Positions 1 through 8,256 of a DNA stretch of 64,000 bases are shown in pieces. Below the pieces are notes generated by a model. The model saw nothing but the letters and a program-made list of their open reading frames with translations, ran no database searches and was not told the DNA's origin. Origin of the DNA: an uncultured Fluviicola sp. (GTDB lineage Bacteria > Bacteroidota > Bacteroidia > Flavobacteriales_D > Crocinitomicaceae). The first letter of the stretch is position 1, and each line of letters begins with the position of its first letter. Made by a program: the position numbers and the translations under genes. The stretch spans positions 124,001-188,000 of the forward strand of contig NZ_CABHOL010000021.1 of assembly GCF_902168135.1 (NCBI RefSeq), in the 5' to 3' direction.

Positions 1-18
1 CACTTACGCACAATAGTC

Positions 19-1248
19 ATGAAACGCACCCTGCTCAAATGGTTAAAACGAATCGGATGGTTTGTCTTAATCCTCTTTTTATCCGTCAATATTTTTATTC
101 TTTTAAGCGGTCGTTTCTACCTCTACAAAGGAATTTATTACACGTATTTGCAGGGAGAAACTTCGCCAACGATCTATGACCTGAACAAGTTTTACAACTC
201 AACGGTGAAAGCCCCTCGAAAAAGTGAAGCCTGGGATTTCAAGCTGCTCAAAAATGAAGTGCTTGACCAGGAAGATCTGAAATACATGGAAACCTGGCGA
301 ACTTCGTCTTTTTTGGTCGTGAAAAATAACCAGGTAATCTACGAGCATTACTGGGATGAACACCATCCGGAAACCGTTTCCAATTCTTTTTCTGCTGCGA
401 AAACCGTGGTCAGTATACTGATAGGAATTGCACATGAAGAAGGCGCTATCAAAAGCCTGGATGAACCGGTTTACAAATACATTCCGGAATTTACGGGGAA
501 AGGGAAAGAAAAAATCACCATCCGGCATTTGCTGGCCATGGCTTCGGGGCTGGATTGGACAGAAAGCGGTAAAAATCCCTTATCTGAAAATGCTGAATCC
601 TATTATGGGTGGGATTTGAGAGGGTTGGTAACCCGCCAGCATGTGGAACGTGCTCCCGGACAGGAATTCATTTATCAAAGTGGTAATTCGCAGCTGCTTG
701 CTTTTATTCTTGAAAAAGCTACGGGGAAAGACCTTTCGCAGTATGCTTCCGAAAAATTGTGGCAGCCAATCGGTGCAGAATCAGATGCATTTTGGAGCCT
801 GGACAAGAAAAGCGGCGATGAAAAAGCATTTTGCTGTTTGTACAGCACCACACGTGATTTTGCGCGCATTGGAAAGGTATTGGCCAATCACGGAAAATGG
901 AACGATAAACAGGTCATTCCGGCTTCTTATTTCGATGAAATGGTCAAAAACCCGGTCATGACAACAGAAGAAGGCGTTCCGAATACGCGTTATGGTCTTC
1001 ATATCTGGACTTATGTAAGTAACGGCCACCCGGTTTATTACTGCCGCGGGATAAAGGGCCAGTACATCATTGCCATTCCGGATGAACAGTTAATCGTTGT
1101 AAGAACCGGTCACAAACGCGCTCCGGACACAGATCCTAAAATCCTGGAAAAAACAAATACCAAAGCAAACCAGGAGAAAATCGGTCATCCATCCGATTTG
1201 TTTGAATATATCCGCATGGGAAGAACAATAGCAGCTGCCAACAAATGA
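19..1248 (+). CDS. Serine hydrolase, beta-lactamase/NylB-like family, membrane anchored
   Basis: A 409-residue protein with an N-terminal membrane segment (about residues 12-30) followed by a penicillin-binding-fold hydrolase domain facing the periplasm. The SxxK motif is S125-A-A-K128, the second motif is Y219-Q-S-G-N223, and a G-x-K-G-Q stretch near residue 347 stands where the KTG/HxG motif is expected. This arrangement resembles 6-aminohexanoate-dimer hydrolase (NylB) and EstB esterases more than true class C beta-lactamases. Substrate cannot be read from sequence: an ester, a small peptide or an amide is possible. It is followed 22 bases later by a glycosyltransferase on the same strand, so the two may be cotranscribed. 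The start is only 18 bases from the window edge, so its promoter is not visible. Confidence 0.85.
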   Translation: MKRTLLKWLKRIGWFVLILFLSVNIFILLSGRFYLYKGIYYTYLQGETSPTIYDLNKFYNSTVKAPRKSEAWDFKLLKNEVLDQEDLKYMETWRTSSFLVVKNNQVIYEHYWDEHHPETVSNSFSAAKTVVSILIGIAHEEGAIKSLDEPVYKYIPEFTGKGKEKITIRHLLAMASGLDWTESGKNPLSENAESYYGWDLRGLVTRQHVERAPGQEFIYQSGNSQLLAFILEKATGKDLSQYASEKLWQPIGAESDAFWSLDKKSGDEKAFCCLYSTTRDFARIGKVLANHGKWNDKQVIPASYFDEMVKNPVMTTEEGVPNTRYGLHIWTYVSNGHPVYYCRGIKGQYIIAIPDEQLIVVRTGHKRAPDTDPKILEKTNTKANQEKIGHPSDLFEYIRMGRTIAAANK

Positions 1249-1270
1249 TTACTTTCATGCTCACAAACAA

Positions 1271-2722
1271 ATGAGCATTGTAAAAATAATGGAACGCAGG
1301 GATTACGCTAAAGTTTACCTACCTCTCTTTTTTATTCTCCTGGGCTTCGTGCTTAAGGGACTTTTCCTGGGCTCTAATTCACTGGGGGGAGACGAACCAT
1401 TCAGTGTATACCATTCGCAACAGTCGCTGGATCATTTATTCGGCATTTTCCAACATGAAAATAATCCGCCGCTGCATTTTTTGCTGCTGCATTACTGGAT
1501 CAAATTTTTCGGTATTTCTGAAATCGCGGTGCGGATACCTTCCCTTATTTTCAGCGCTTTCACTGTGCTTTTCATTTACCGGATCGGTTTACGGTTCTTC
1601 AACCTGCGTGTAGCGGTTATCGCTTCCGTTCTATTCACTTTTTCGACTTACCAGGTCTTATACGCACATGAAGCCAGAGCTTACGCATTGATGGGGTTTC
1701 TGACTGCTGTTTCCATGTTCTATTACCTGGAGATTATTCATCAAAAAAACAGGAATAACTGGAAACTATTCTGGTTTCTATTGGCAAACACTTTGTTGAT
1801 CTATACGCACTTCTTCGGATTTTTCGTCCTGTTCATCCAATTCTTCTTCATCCTGTTCCAGCGAAAACTATTGAAAGTACATTACCGCTTCCTGATTCTT
1901 TTTGTGCTTGTCATGCTGATTACCTATTCGCCTTATTTATGGCTGATTTTGAACCGGTTCTCAAGCGCTGCGGGAGGAACCTGGGTAACACCTCCAAGCG
2001 GTATCAATGCGTTGTATGAAATGTTGCGTGCTTTTAGCAATGCACCTGTAACAGCAGTGTTTACATTGGCCGGAATGCTTGTCGGATTGGTGTTTTTGAT
2101 CATCAAACGCAGGCAAAATCCCAATCGCATTGCAACGAGATTGATCCTATGCTGGTTCTACATTCCGTTCCTGTTTATGTTTGTGATTTCCTTTTGGATT
2201 CCCATGTTCCTGGACCGTTACCTGATGTTCGTTTCGATCGGTTTTCCACTCATGGTTGCTGTTTCCACCGATTTTATCCTTCAAAAACCAAAAATACGGC
2301 TTCTTATCCCGGCTTTGATCTGTCTGCTGTTTATTGTGACTGTAAAACCCAATAAAACCAACAAACGAGAAGTCAGGGAAACAGTCCAACTGGTCAAACA
2401 ACTCGAAAATGACGAAACACTGGTCTTGGTAGCTCCGGTTCATTTTTCGCTCAACTTCATTTACTATTACAACAGGGAGTTGTTCAAATACCCGGATATT
2501 GAGCTTGCCAAAAAGAACCTGAGTGAACGTAATCTTTACTGCATCAACAGTTTGGAAGGTATTGACTACAAATCCGCAAAACGCATTGTTTTGGTAGATG
2601 CAGCCAGTAATTTTTCCGCACCGGATAATAACATTCTGAACACATTGAATGCGGAGTTCAACCAGGTAAACAAACACCATATCGAAGAAATTTTCGATAT
2701 CTACGAGTTTACGTCCAAATAA
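1271..2722 (+). CDS. Polytopic glycosyltransferase, GT39/ArnT-like
   Basis: A 483-residue inner-membrane protein with about ten to eleven hydrophobic segments. The first periplasmic loop carries the acidic pair in GGDEP (near residue 40), followed by the conserved N-N-P-P-L-H stretch, both typical of the PMT_2/GT39 superfamily that moves a sugar from a polyprenyl-phosphate donor onto a lipid or protein. The C-terminal ~110 residues are soluble and probably periplasmic. Length suits bacterial members, which are 450-600 residues. Acceptor and sugar are unknown. No other cell-surface sugar genes are next to it, so it is probably a stand-alone glycosyltransferase. It follows the serine hydrolase by 22 bases on the same strand. 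Confidence 0.8.
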   Translation: MSIVKIMERRDYAKVYLPLFFILLGFVLKGLFLGSNSLGGDEPFSVYHSQQSLDHLFGIFQHENNPPLHFLLLHYWIKFFGISEIAVRIPSLIFSAFTVLFIYRIGLRFFNLRVAVIASVLFTFSTYQVLYAHEARAYALMGFLTAVSMFYYLEIIHQKNRNNWKLFWFLLANTLLIYTHFFGFFVLFIQFFFILFQRKLLKVHYRFLILFVLVMLITYSPYLWLILNRFSSAAGGTWVTPPSGINALYEMLRAFSNAPVTAVFTLAGMLVGLVFLIIKRRQNPNRIATRLILCWFYIPFLFMFVISFWIPMFLDRYLMFVSIGFPLMVAVSTDFILQKPKIRLLIPALICLLFIVTVKPNKTNKREVRETVQLVKQLENDETLVLVAPVHFSLNFIYYYNRELFKYPDIELAKKNLSERNLYCINSLEGIDYKSAKRIVLVDAASNFSAPDNNILNTLNAEFNQVNKHHIEEIFDIYEFTSK

Positions 2723-2739
2723 ACCATTCTCCGGAAACG

Positions 2740-2773
2740 TTGAAGTAGAATAAGCAGCAAATGATTAACTTTG
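2740..2773 (+). promoter_or_regulatory. Bacteroidota-type promoter for the gene at 2796
   Basis: A perfect TAnnTTTG -7 element (TAACTTTG, 2766-2773) is preceded by TTG at 2740-2742 with a 23-base spacer, matching the TTG-N17-23-TAnnTTTG pattern described for Flavobacterium. The start codon lies 22 bases downstream, giving a short leader. Confidence 0.6.
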
Positions 2774-2795
2774 CAATCCAAAATCGATTGAAGCA

Positions 2796-3206
2796 ATGCG
2801 CGAAGAATTAAAAGGTCCGGTAGTTGAAAATGTAAAAGTAGTGGTCGTTCCCGAAATCAATGAAGAAGGCGGAACACAGCACTATGTTTACCTGTTGAAC
2901 TTACGTGACGACATCATGGAAGGAATCATAATCACGAGTCGTGGCTATGGCGAAGATGTAAACACCGGTGAAAAGATCAAAACCTCTACTTTACGTCATT
3001 CACTGGAAGTATTGCTGCCGAATGAAGCTGCGAAAATCGAGCCTATTATGGAAGAAGTGTTTGGTTTGACAAATGAATACTGGGTTTCTTTTTGGGCGGA
3101 CGACGTGATGTACGACAAACGATTCATTTTCCTTCCGGAAACGATCGATGAGAAGAATTTCATCGAGATCCCAAAGCTGGGTGGTAAAGGAATTATGATC
3201 GGATAA
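2796..3206 (+). CDS. Conserved hypothetical protein, 136 residues
   Basis: A soluble, acidic 136-residue protein without signal peptide or membrane segment. It reads as a compact alpha/beta domain: alternating beta-rich stretches (VKVVVVPEI, HYVYLLNL), a helix-prone section around residues 68-90 and a C-terminal F-I-F-L-P strand. I do not recognise a named domain. The good promoter immediately upstream and a strong terminator downstream suggest a monocistronic, expressed housekeeping-type gene. It is convergent with hppD, but nothing links the two functionally. Confidence 0.75.
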   Translation: MREELKGPVVENVKVVVVPEINEEGGTQHYVYLLNLRDDIMEGIIITSRGYGEDVNTGEKIKTSTLRHSLEVLLPNEAAKIEPIMEEVFGLTNEYWVSFWADDVMYDKRFIFLPETIDEKNFIEIPKLGGKGIMIG

Positions 3207-3260
3207 GAAGAGTCAAGACTTTCAGAGACAAGACTAAAAAGACAGCTTACACATAAGAGA

Positions 3261-3296
3261 AAACCTCGACTCCAAATTAATGGATTGTCGAGGTTT
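3261..3296. terminator. Bidirectional terminator between the 2796 gene and hppD
   Basis: A perfect 10-bp stem (3261-3270 with 3287-3296) with a 16-base loop, A-rich on the left and T-rich on the right, so it can serve both convergent genes. It sits inside a second inverted repeat, 12-bp arms at 3208-3219 and 3314-3325. Confidence 0.8.
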
Positions 3297-3340
3297 TTCA
3301 ATTTTAGTGTATTGTCTTGACTCTTTTGTCTTAAAGTCTA

Positions 3341-4504
3341 CTATAACGTTCCACGTTTTTCCTGCTCTCTTTCAATCGATTCGAACAAGGCTTTGAAGTT
3401 TCCTGCACCGAATCCTTTTGCTCCCATTCTCTGGATGATTTCGAAGAAAACAGTCGGACGGTCTTCAACTGGCTTTGTAAAGATCTGCAGCAAATAACCT
3501 TCCTCATCCGCATCGATCATGATTCCCAGTTTTTGCAATTCGTTGATGTCTTCTTTGAATTTTGACATGTGGTCTTTCAAACGCTCCGGAATTGCATCGT
3601 AATATGCCTGCGGAGGAGTTGACAAGAACTCTACTCCACGGGAACGCATATCTGCAACTGTTGTGATAATATCATCTGTTGCAACCGCAATGTGCTGAAC
3701 ACCTTCACCTTCGTAAAAATCAATGTATTCTTCGATCTGAGATCTCTTTTTACCTTCCGCAGGTTCGTTGATCGGGAATTTAATTCTTCCGTTTCCATTC
3801 GACATTACTTTCGACATCAAAGCAGAATATTCCGTCGTGATCTGCTTATCATCAAACGATAAGAAGTTTACAAATCCCATGATATCTTCAAACCACTTCA
3901 CAGCCTCATTCATTCTGTTCCAGCCGGTATTTCCTACCATGTGATCAATGAATTTCAATCCAACAGGAGCCGGGTTGTATGTTGTTTTATGCTCCACGTA
4001 ACCAGGCATGAAAACACCTTTGTAATTCTTACGCTCTACGAATACAAAAACCGTTTCACCATAGGCTCCGTAAATTCCGGAACGAACAACTTCTCCGTGT
4101 TCATCAGATTCAACCATTGGTTCAAAAAAGGATTTCGCACCTCTCTTAGTTGTTTCTTCGTAAGATTTTCTGGCGTCTTCCACCCAAAGTGCAATCACTT
4201 TAACACCATCGCCGTGCTTTTTTACGTGCTCTCCGATCGGTGAATCACTTTTCAAAGCCGTTGTAAGTACAATTCGGATCTTATCCTGCTTCAACACATA
4301 AGATGCGCGGTCTTTCACACCTGTTTCCAATCCGGCATAAGCCAAATCCTGGAAACCAAATGCTGTCTTGTAAAAATGGGCAGCCTGCTTCGCGTTACCT
4401 ACGTAAAACTCTACATAATCGGTTCCCAACAAAGGCAAGAAGTCTTGTGCACCTTCAAAAATTTTCTCTAATCCGTATTCTACGTTCTTAATTTCGTTAC
4501 TCAT
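3341..4504 (-). CDS. hppD: 4-Hydroxyphenylpyruvate dioxygenase
   Basis: Converts 4-hydroxyphenylpyruvate to homogentisate, the second step of tyrosine breakdown, in the cytoplasm. At 387 residues it has the two vicinal-oxygen-chelate domains of the family. The three Fe(II) ligands can be placed by motif: H188 in FIDHMVGN, H271 in VQHIAVATDD and E355 in FFEIIQR. The C-terminal helix region with GFGAGNFKALF is also typical. Its product is the substrate of homogentisate dioxygenase, encoded 115 bases upstream on the same strand, so the pair probably forms an operon hmgA-hppD. A fumarylacetoacetase, needed to finish the pathway, is not in this window. An AT-rich repeat touches the start codon region. 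Confidence 0.97.
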   Translation of the reverse strand: MSNEIKNVEYGLEKIFEGAQDFLPLLGTDYVEFYVGNAKQAAHFYKTAFGFQDLAYAGLETGVKDRASYVLKQDKIRIVLTTALKSDSPIGEHVKKHGDGVKVIALWVEDARKSYEETTKRGAKSFFEPMVESDEHGEVVRSGIYGAYGETVFVFVERKNYKGVFMPGYVEHKTTYNPAPVGLKFIDHMVGNTGWNRMNEAVKWFEDIMGFVNFLSFDDKQITTEYSALMSKVMSNGNGRIKFPINEPAEGKKRSQIEEYIDFYEGEGVQHIAVATDDIITTVADMRSRGVEFLSTPPQAYYDAIPERLKDHMSKFKEDINELQKLGIMIDADEEGYLLQIFTKPVEDRPTVFFEIIQRMGAKGFGAGNFKALFESIEREQEKRGTL

Positions 4505-4510
4505 ATTTTT

Positions 4511-4542
4511 TAATTATCAATGTTGTAATTATCAATTATCAA
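4511..4542. repeat. AT-rich dispersed repeat (TAATTATCAA family) before hppD
   Basis: Three TTATCAA-type words in 32 bases, starting six bases upstream of the hppD start codon. The same wording recurs at 45556-45634, 58803-58839 and 59299-59327. At 58803 it again begins directly upstream of a start codon, so the copy could affect the 5' end of the mRNA. Confidence 0.6.
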
Positions 4543-4591
4543 GCAGTCTCCCTGACAATCTGTTCTTAAGTTCAATCCATTCGTAATTCGT

Positions 4592-4607
4592 TCCGTCAGC
4601 TGACGGA
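4592..4607. repeat. Perfect 16-bp palindrome between hmgA and hppD
   Basis: TCCGTCAGCTGACGGA is self-complementary over all 16 bases and is flanked on both sides by TCGTAATTCG-like words (4581-4590 and 4610-4619). It could form a hairpin between the two cistrons (processing or attenuation) or be a protein site. There is no T-run for a terminator. Confidence 0.5.
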
Positions 4608-4619
4608 CGTAATTCGTAA

Positions 4620-5780
4620 TTATTTGTCAAGCCAGCTGGTCGCGTAGGAATCATCTTCCATATCAATAGCAGTCTGTGTTAATTTTAAGGGCTTGAAAGT
4701 ATCTACCATCACAGCGAGTTCTTTTGTTTCCGTCTGCCCGATACTTCTTTCGTATGCTCCAGGATGCGGCCCGTGCGGAATACCCCCCGGATGCAGTGAA
4801 ATGTATCCTTTCTCCACGTGATTTCTACTCATAAAATCACCATCCACATAGTAAAGCAACTCATCCGAATCGATATTACTGTGATTATAAGGTGCCGGAA
4901 TAGAAAGCGGGTGATAATCGTACATTCTCGGAACGAACGAACAAATCACGAAATTGTGGCCTTCAAATGTTTGGTGTACCGGAGGCGGCTGGTGAACGCG
5001 CCCCGTTATCGGTTCGAACTCATGGATTGAAAAGGCATACGGGAAGTTGTATCCGTCCCATCCGACAACATCAAATGGATGTGAAGCATATTCCAGCTCG
5101 TGGAGCATGTTTTCCTTTTTAATCTTGATGATAAAGCTTCCCAACTCATCGTGTGTTTCCAATTCTGTTGGTCCTCTGAAATCACGCTCGCAGAACGGAG
5201 AATGCTCCAATAACTGCCCGAAGTTATTCCGGTAATTACGCGGCGTTAAGATCGGAGAGAATGATTCAACAATGAACAACCGGTTCTTTTCCGTTTCAAA
5301 CTCTATCTGGTAGATCATCCCGCGAGGAATAACCAGGTAGTCTCCGTAGCTGAACGGAATATTACCCAGCATAGTTCGCAGCTTCCCATTTCCTTCATGG
5401 ATAAAGATGACTTCATCAGCATCTGCATTCTTATAGAAATATGTCTGCATCGATTTTTTCGGGGCTGCCAAAGCGATATTCAGGTCATTATTGAAAAGAA
5501 CGATCTCACGAGATTCCAAAAAATCGTCTTTCGGTGCTACGTTGTATCCCTTCAACATGCGTGAAGTGATATTCTTATTTACGGCAGGAACCGGCGTAAG
5601 GTCTTTCAGCTCTTTGATCGATCTCACCATCGTTGGCCGGTGTACGTGATACAATAAAGAAGAAAAACCATGGAATCCTTCCGTACCGAACAATTGTTCG
5701 TAGTACAGATCGCCGGATTCCTTGCGGAATTGAATGTGTCTTTTAGGAGGAATTTTCCCCAACTTATAGTAAAAAGGCAT
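4620..5780 (-). CDS. hmgA: Homogentisate 1,2-dioxygenase
   Basis: Opens the ring of homogentisate to maleylacetoacetate in tyrosine catabolism. It has 386 residues, somewhat shorter than the roughly 430-440 of the proteobacterial and human enzymes but collinear with them. Candidate Fe(II) ligands are H300 in PYNHSN, E307 in SDELLY and H336 in GIPHGPHPG, matching the spacing of human H335/E341/H371. The cupin core includes FSYGDYLVIPRG around residues 143-154. It lies directly upstream of hppD on the same strand. The leader upstream of its start is about 120 bases and faces the divergent tdh gene. Confidence 0.96.
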   Translation of the reverse strand: MPFYYKLGKIPPKRHIQFRKESGDLYYEQLFGTEGFHGFSSLLYHVHRPTMVRSIKELKDLTPVPAVNKNITSRMLKGYNVAPKDDFLESREIVLFNNDLNIALAAPKKSMQTYFYKNADADEVIFIHEGNGKLRTMLGNIPFSYGDYLVIPRGMIYQIEFETEKNRLFIVESFSPILTPRNYRNNFGQLLEHSPFCERDFRGPTELETHDELGSFIIKIKKENMLHELEYASHPFDVVGWDGYNFPYAFSIHEFEPITGRVHQPPPVHQTFEGHNFVICSFVPRMYDYHPLSIPAPYNHSNIDSDELLYYVDGDFMSRNHVEKGYISLHPGGIPHGPHPGAYERSIGQTETKELAVMVDTFKPLKLTQTAIDMEDDSYATSWLDK

Positions 5781-5904
5781 GTTTAAATTTATTTAGTTTT
5801 TAACAATTCGACGATAAACAGGGAGTTTGCTCATTCAGGTTTGCGAATAAGTAACCACATTAGTTTTAGCATCAATTCCAACCACATAGTATCTGAAAGT
5901 TACG

Positions 5905-5912
5905 CAAAATTA
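5905..5912 (-). promoter_or_regulatory. Candidate -7 element for hmgA
   Basis: TAATTTTG on the minus strand fits TAnnTTTG, about 125 bases upstream of hmgA. No TTG element is found at the right distance, so support is partial. Confidence 0.35.
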
Positions 5913-5991
5913 CCGACAAAACGAGTGATAAAAAATGAGAATTGTCAGTTTTTTGACAAAAGTGAAAACTTTTATTCCATTGAAAAAAAAG

Positions 5992-5999
5992 TATATTTG
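5992..5999 (+). promoter_or_regulatory. -7 element for tdh
   Basis: TATATTTG matches TAnnTTTG and lies 19 bases upstream of the tdh ATG at 6019. Its position inside a longer in-frame reading (from 5935) argues that translation begins at 6019, not earlier. Confidence 0.55.
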
Positions 6000-6018
6000 C
6001 GCTCAAATCGAACGCCCA

Positions 6019-6951
6019 ATGAAAAAAATTCTGGTTTTAGGTTCCTGCGGACAAATCGGTACTGAATTGGTACTGGCACTGAGAGAAAAATTCGGTGCTC
6101 AAAATGTTGTCGCAGCCGATTTAAAAGATGAATGTCCGGAAACACTTGCAAACGGACCCTACATCCAATTAGATGCCCTAAACAAGGATTTGGTCCGTTC
6201 TTATATTATAGAACAAAAATTTTCGGATGTGTATTTGTTGGCTGCTTTGCTTTCGGCAACAGCAGAGAAGAACCCGGATTTCGCGTGGAAACTGAACATG
6301 GAAAGCCTGTTCATCATACTGGACCTTGCAAAAGAAGGACATATTTCCAAGATATTCTGGCCTTCATCCATTGCGGTCTTCGGTCCCACGACACCAAGAT
6401 TCAATACCCCGCAATATACAGTGATGGAACCAAGTACTGTTTACGGTATTTCCAAGCAGGCTGGAGAAAGATGGTGTGAATATTATTTCAACAAGTTTGG
6501 CGTGGATGTTCGAAGTATCCGTTATCCCGGATTGATTTCTTACAAAAGCCTTCCCGGAGGAGGTACTACAGACTACGCGGTAGACATTTACTATAAGGCA
6601 AAAGCAGGAGAACACTTCACCTGTTTCCTCAAAGAGGATACCGCACTTCCGATGATGTTCATGGACGACGCAATTCGTGCAACTATTGAATTGATGGAAG
6701 CTCCGGCTGAAAAAGTAAAGATTCGCTCCAGTTATAACCTTTCTGCCCTGAGTTTTACCCCTAAACAGATCTTTGAGAGCATCCAAAAAGTAATTCCTTC
6801 ATTTACCATTAATTACGAGCCTGATTTCAGACAAGCCATTGCTGATTCCTGGCCGGCATCCATTGATGACTCTGCGGCTCGTGAAAACTGGGGGTGGGAA
6901 GAATGTTATGATTTAGATAAAACTACTCACGAAATGTTAAATAACTTATGA
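6019..6951 (+). CDS. tdh: L-threonine 3-dehydrogenase, SDR (epimerase-like) type
   Basis: Oxidises L-threonine to 2-amino-3-ketobutyrate with NAD, the first step of threonine conversion to glycine. It is the short-chain-dehydrogenase type found in Flavobacterium frigidimaris and animals, not the zinc alcohol-dehydrogenase type of E. coli. Visible signatures are the Rossmann motif G8-S-C-G11-Q-I-G14, the catalytic Y142-x3-K146 with serines S116/S117, and the family hallmark GGGTTDYAV around residues 180-188. I chose ATG 6019 (310 residues) over the upstream ATG at 5935 because the protein then starts at the Rossmann strand and a TATATTTG promoter element lies just before it. Glycine produced here could feed the glycine cleavage system, of which gcvH is 46 kb away in this window. 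Confidence 0.93.
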   Translation: MKKILVLGSCGQIGTELVLALREKFGAQNVVAADLKDECPETLANGPYIQLDALNKDLVRSYIIEQKFSDVYLLAALLSATAEKNPDFAWKLNMESLFIILDLAKEGHISKIFWPSSIAVFGPTTPRFNTPQYTVMEPSTVYGISKQAGERWCEYYFNKFGVDVRSIRYPGLISYKSLPGGGTTDYAVDIYYKAKAGEHFTCFLKEDTALPMMFMDDAIRATIELMEAPAEKVKIRSSYNLSALSFTPKQIFESIQKVIPSFTINYEPDFRQAIADSWPASIDDSAARENWGWEECYDLDKTTHEMLNNL

Positions 6952-7085
6952 CTAGCGTTTAAAAAACGTTATCTATTCATTGTTAATCGAAAAAATAAAG
7001 CACTTCAGCGAATTTTTGTATGTATTTAGGCAACTGTAACAAAATAATTCTATCTTTAGATTGCGCTACAAAACTAATTCAAAAC

Positions 7086-7964
7086 ATGTGGAAGTATAAA
7101 CAAGTCGGACTCGCTGTTTTTTTCCTGTCACTACTTATGACTGCCATGGCATCCCCAAATACTGATCAGGATGGTAAGCTGAATGTTACAGATGAGAAAG
7201 GAAGAAAGCAGGGTAAGTGGATTTACTATGGTAAAGACCGCCCGGATTCCGGTGTTCCCGCAAACGGTAAAGTAGAAGAAGGAAAGTATGTAGATGACCG
7301 TAAAGAAGGCATTTGGATTAAATATCATACAGATGGTATAACACCATCCCTCAAAGGAAATTACGAAAACAACCGTCCGAAAGGGCAGTTTACACGCTAT
7401 TGGGCCAACGGCCAGCCGAAAGAAAAAGGAAACTTCGAAAAGAATATCTATAAAGATTCCCTGATCCGTTATTATGAAAACGGGCAGCCTTCCTACCAGG
7501 GGAAATACAACGAAATTGGAAAAGAGAACGGGAAGATACGTTATTACTACCCGAATGGTCAATTGGAATATGAATACGATTCCAACAATGGTGTTATTTC
7601 CGGAAAAGCCGTACGATACTATGAAAACGGTGATATAAAAGAGATCTCTTATTATGATGGTTCGGGTAACCAGACAAAATCCGAAACAAAGGACCCTGTT
7701 CACCCGATGGTGAAAGTAAAAGATCCCGGACAATCCAAAGAAAAAGCTCCAATTATCGGAGGAACTCCTAAGACACAAGGTGTCAAATGGTCTCCGAACG
7801 GTTACAACAAAGTCTACAACAGTGACGGGGAAATCTGGCAGGACGGAGAATTTAAGAACGGTGCACTTTGGGATGGAAAAGTTTATGTCTATGACAATGA
7901 TGGAATCCTGTTGAAAGTGAAAGTCTACAAAGGTGGTGTCTACCACTCCGACGGACAATTGTAA
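7086..7964 (+). CDS. Secreted MORN-type repeat protein
   Basis: A 292-residue exported protein with an uncleaved or cleaved signal peptide (residues 1-22, ending TAMA). It contains seven or eight repeats of the antitoxin-YwqK/MORN variety, with units such as G-x-Y-x-N-x-x-x-G and RYYxNGQ (roughly residues 35-190). A proline/lysine-rich linker precedes a final pair of repeats near the C terminus. Such proteins are common and multi-copy in Bacteroidota; their function is unknown despite the toxin-antitoxin label often given to the family. No toxin gene is next to it. ATG 7086 is preferred to 7020 because it gives a proper signal peptide. Confidence 0.75.
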   Translation: MWKYKQVGLAVFFLSLLMTAMASPNTDQDGKLNVTDEKGRKQGKWIYYGKDRPDSGVPANGKVEEGKYVDDRKEGIWIKYHTDGITPSLKGNYENNRPKGQFTRYWANGQPKEKGNFEKNIYKDSLIRYYENGQPSYQGKYNEIGKENGKIRYYYPNGQLEYEYDSNNGVISGKAVRYYENGDIKEISYYDGSGNQTKSETKDPVHPMVKVKDPGQSKEKAPIIGGTPKTQGVKWSPNGYNKVYNSDGEIWQDGEFKNGALWDGKVYVYDNDGILLKVKVYKGGVYHSDGQL

Positions 7965-7997
7965 AAGCAACCGAAGCAAACTTTATATAAATAGAAG

Positions 7998-8030
7998 TCC
8001 CTTCTACTCCGGTGGAAGGGATTTTTATTT
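7998..8030 (+). terminator. Rho-independent terminator after the MORN protein
   Basis: A stem of 7 perfect base pairs (7998-8004 with 8015-8021), extended inwards by a T-G wobble and two more pairs around a 4-base loop, followed by ATTTTTATTT. Confidence 0.8.
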
Positions 8031-8050
8031 GCTTTTTACATAGGTCACAA

Positions 8051-8090
8051 CGCTTGCGCTAAAGCTACAGCGAAGGCGCAGAGAACACAT
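8051..8090. repeat. GC-rich intergenic repeat (GCGCCTTCGCT family)
   Basis: A GC-rich 40-base patch in AT-rich intergenic DNA. Its reverse complement shares the GCGCCTTCGCT core and flanking CTC with 47671-47700. Confidence 0.45.
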
Positions 8091-8256
8091 AGAATTAATG
8101 ATATTCAAGGGGTAAAACAATATTCTGATTTTTTCAACGAGAATGATTTAAATTCCTCATAGCTATCTGTTTTTTTATTATACTTCTTGGATAACGTATA
8201 ACATCAAGTATTTTAGAGAAAACTATGTGTCCTATTGTTTCTATGTGGTTCACAAA

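Noticed and set aside
2147-2680. A 177-codon minus-strand frame
   Set aside because: Antisense to the GT39-like glycosyltransferase; composition is that of a shadow frame.
7086-7964. A toxin-antitoxin system, from the YwqK antitoxin label given to such repeats
   Set aside because: No toxin gene is adjacent, and the protein has a signal peptide, so a cytoplasmic antitoxin role is unlikely.
7131-7979. A 282-codon open frame antisense to the MORN-type protein
   Set aside because: It mirrors the repeats on the other strand; it gives no recognisable domain and no promoter precedes it.
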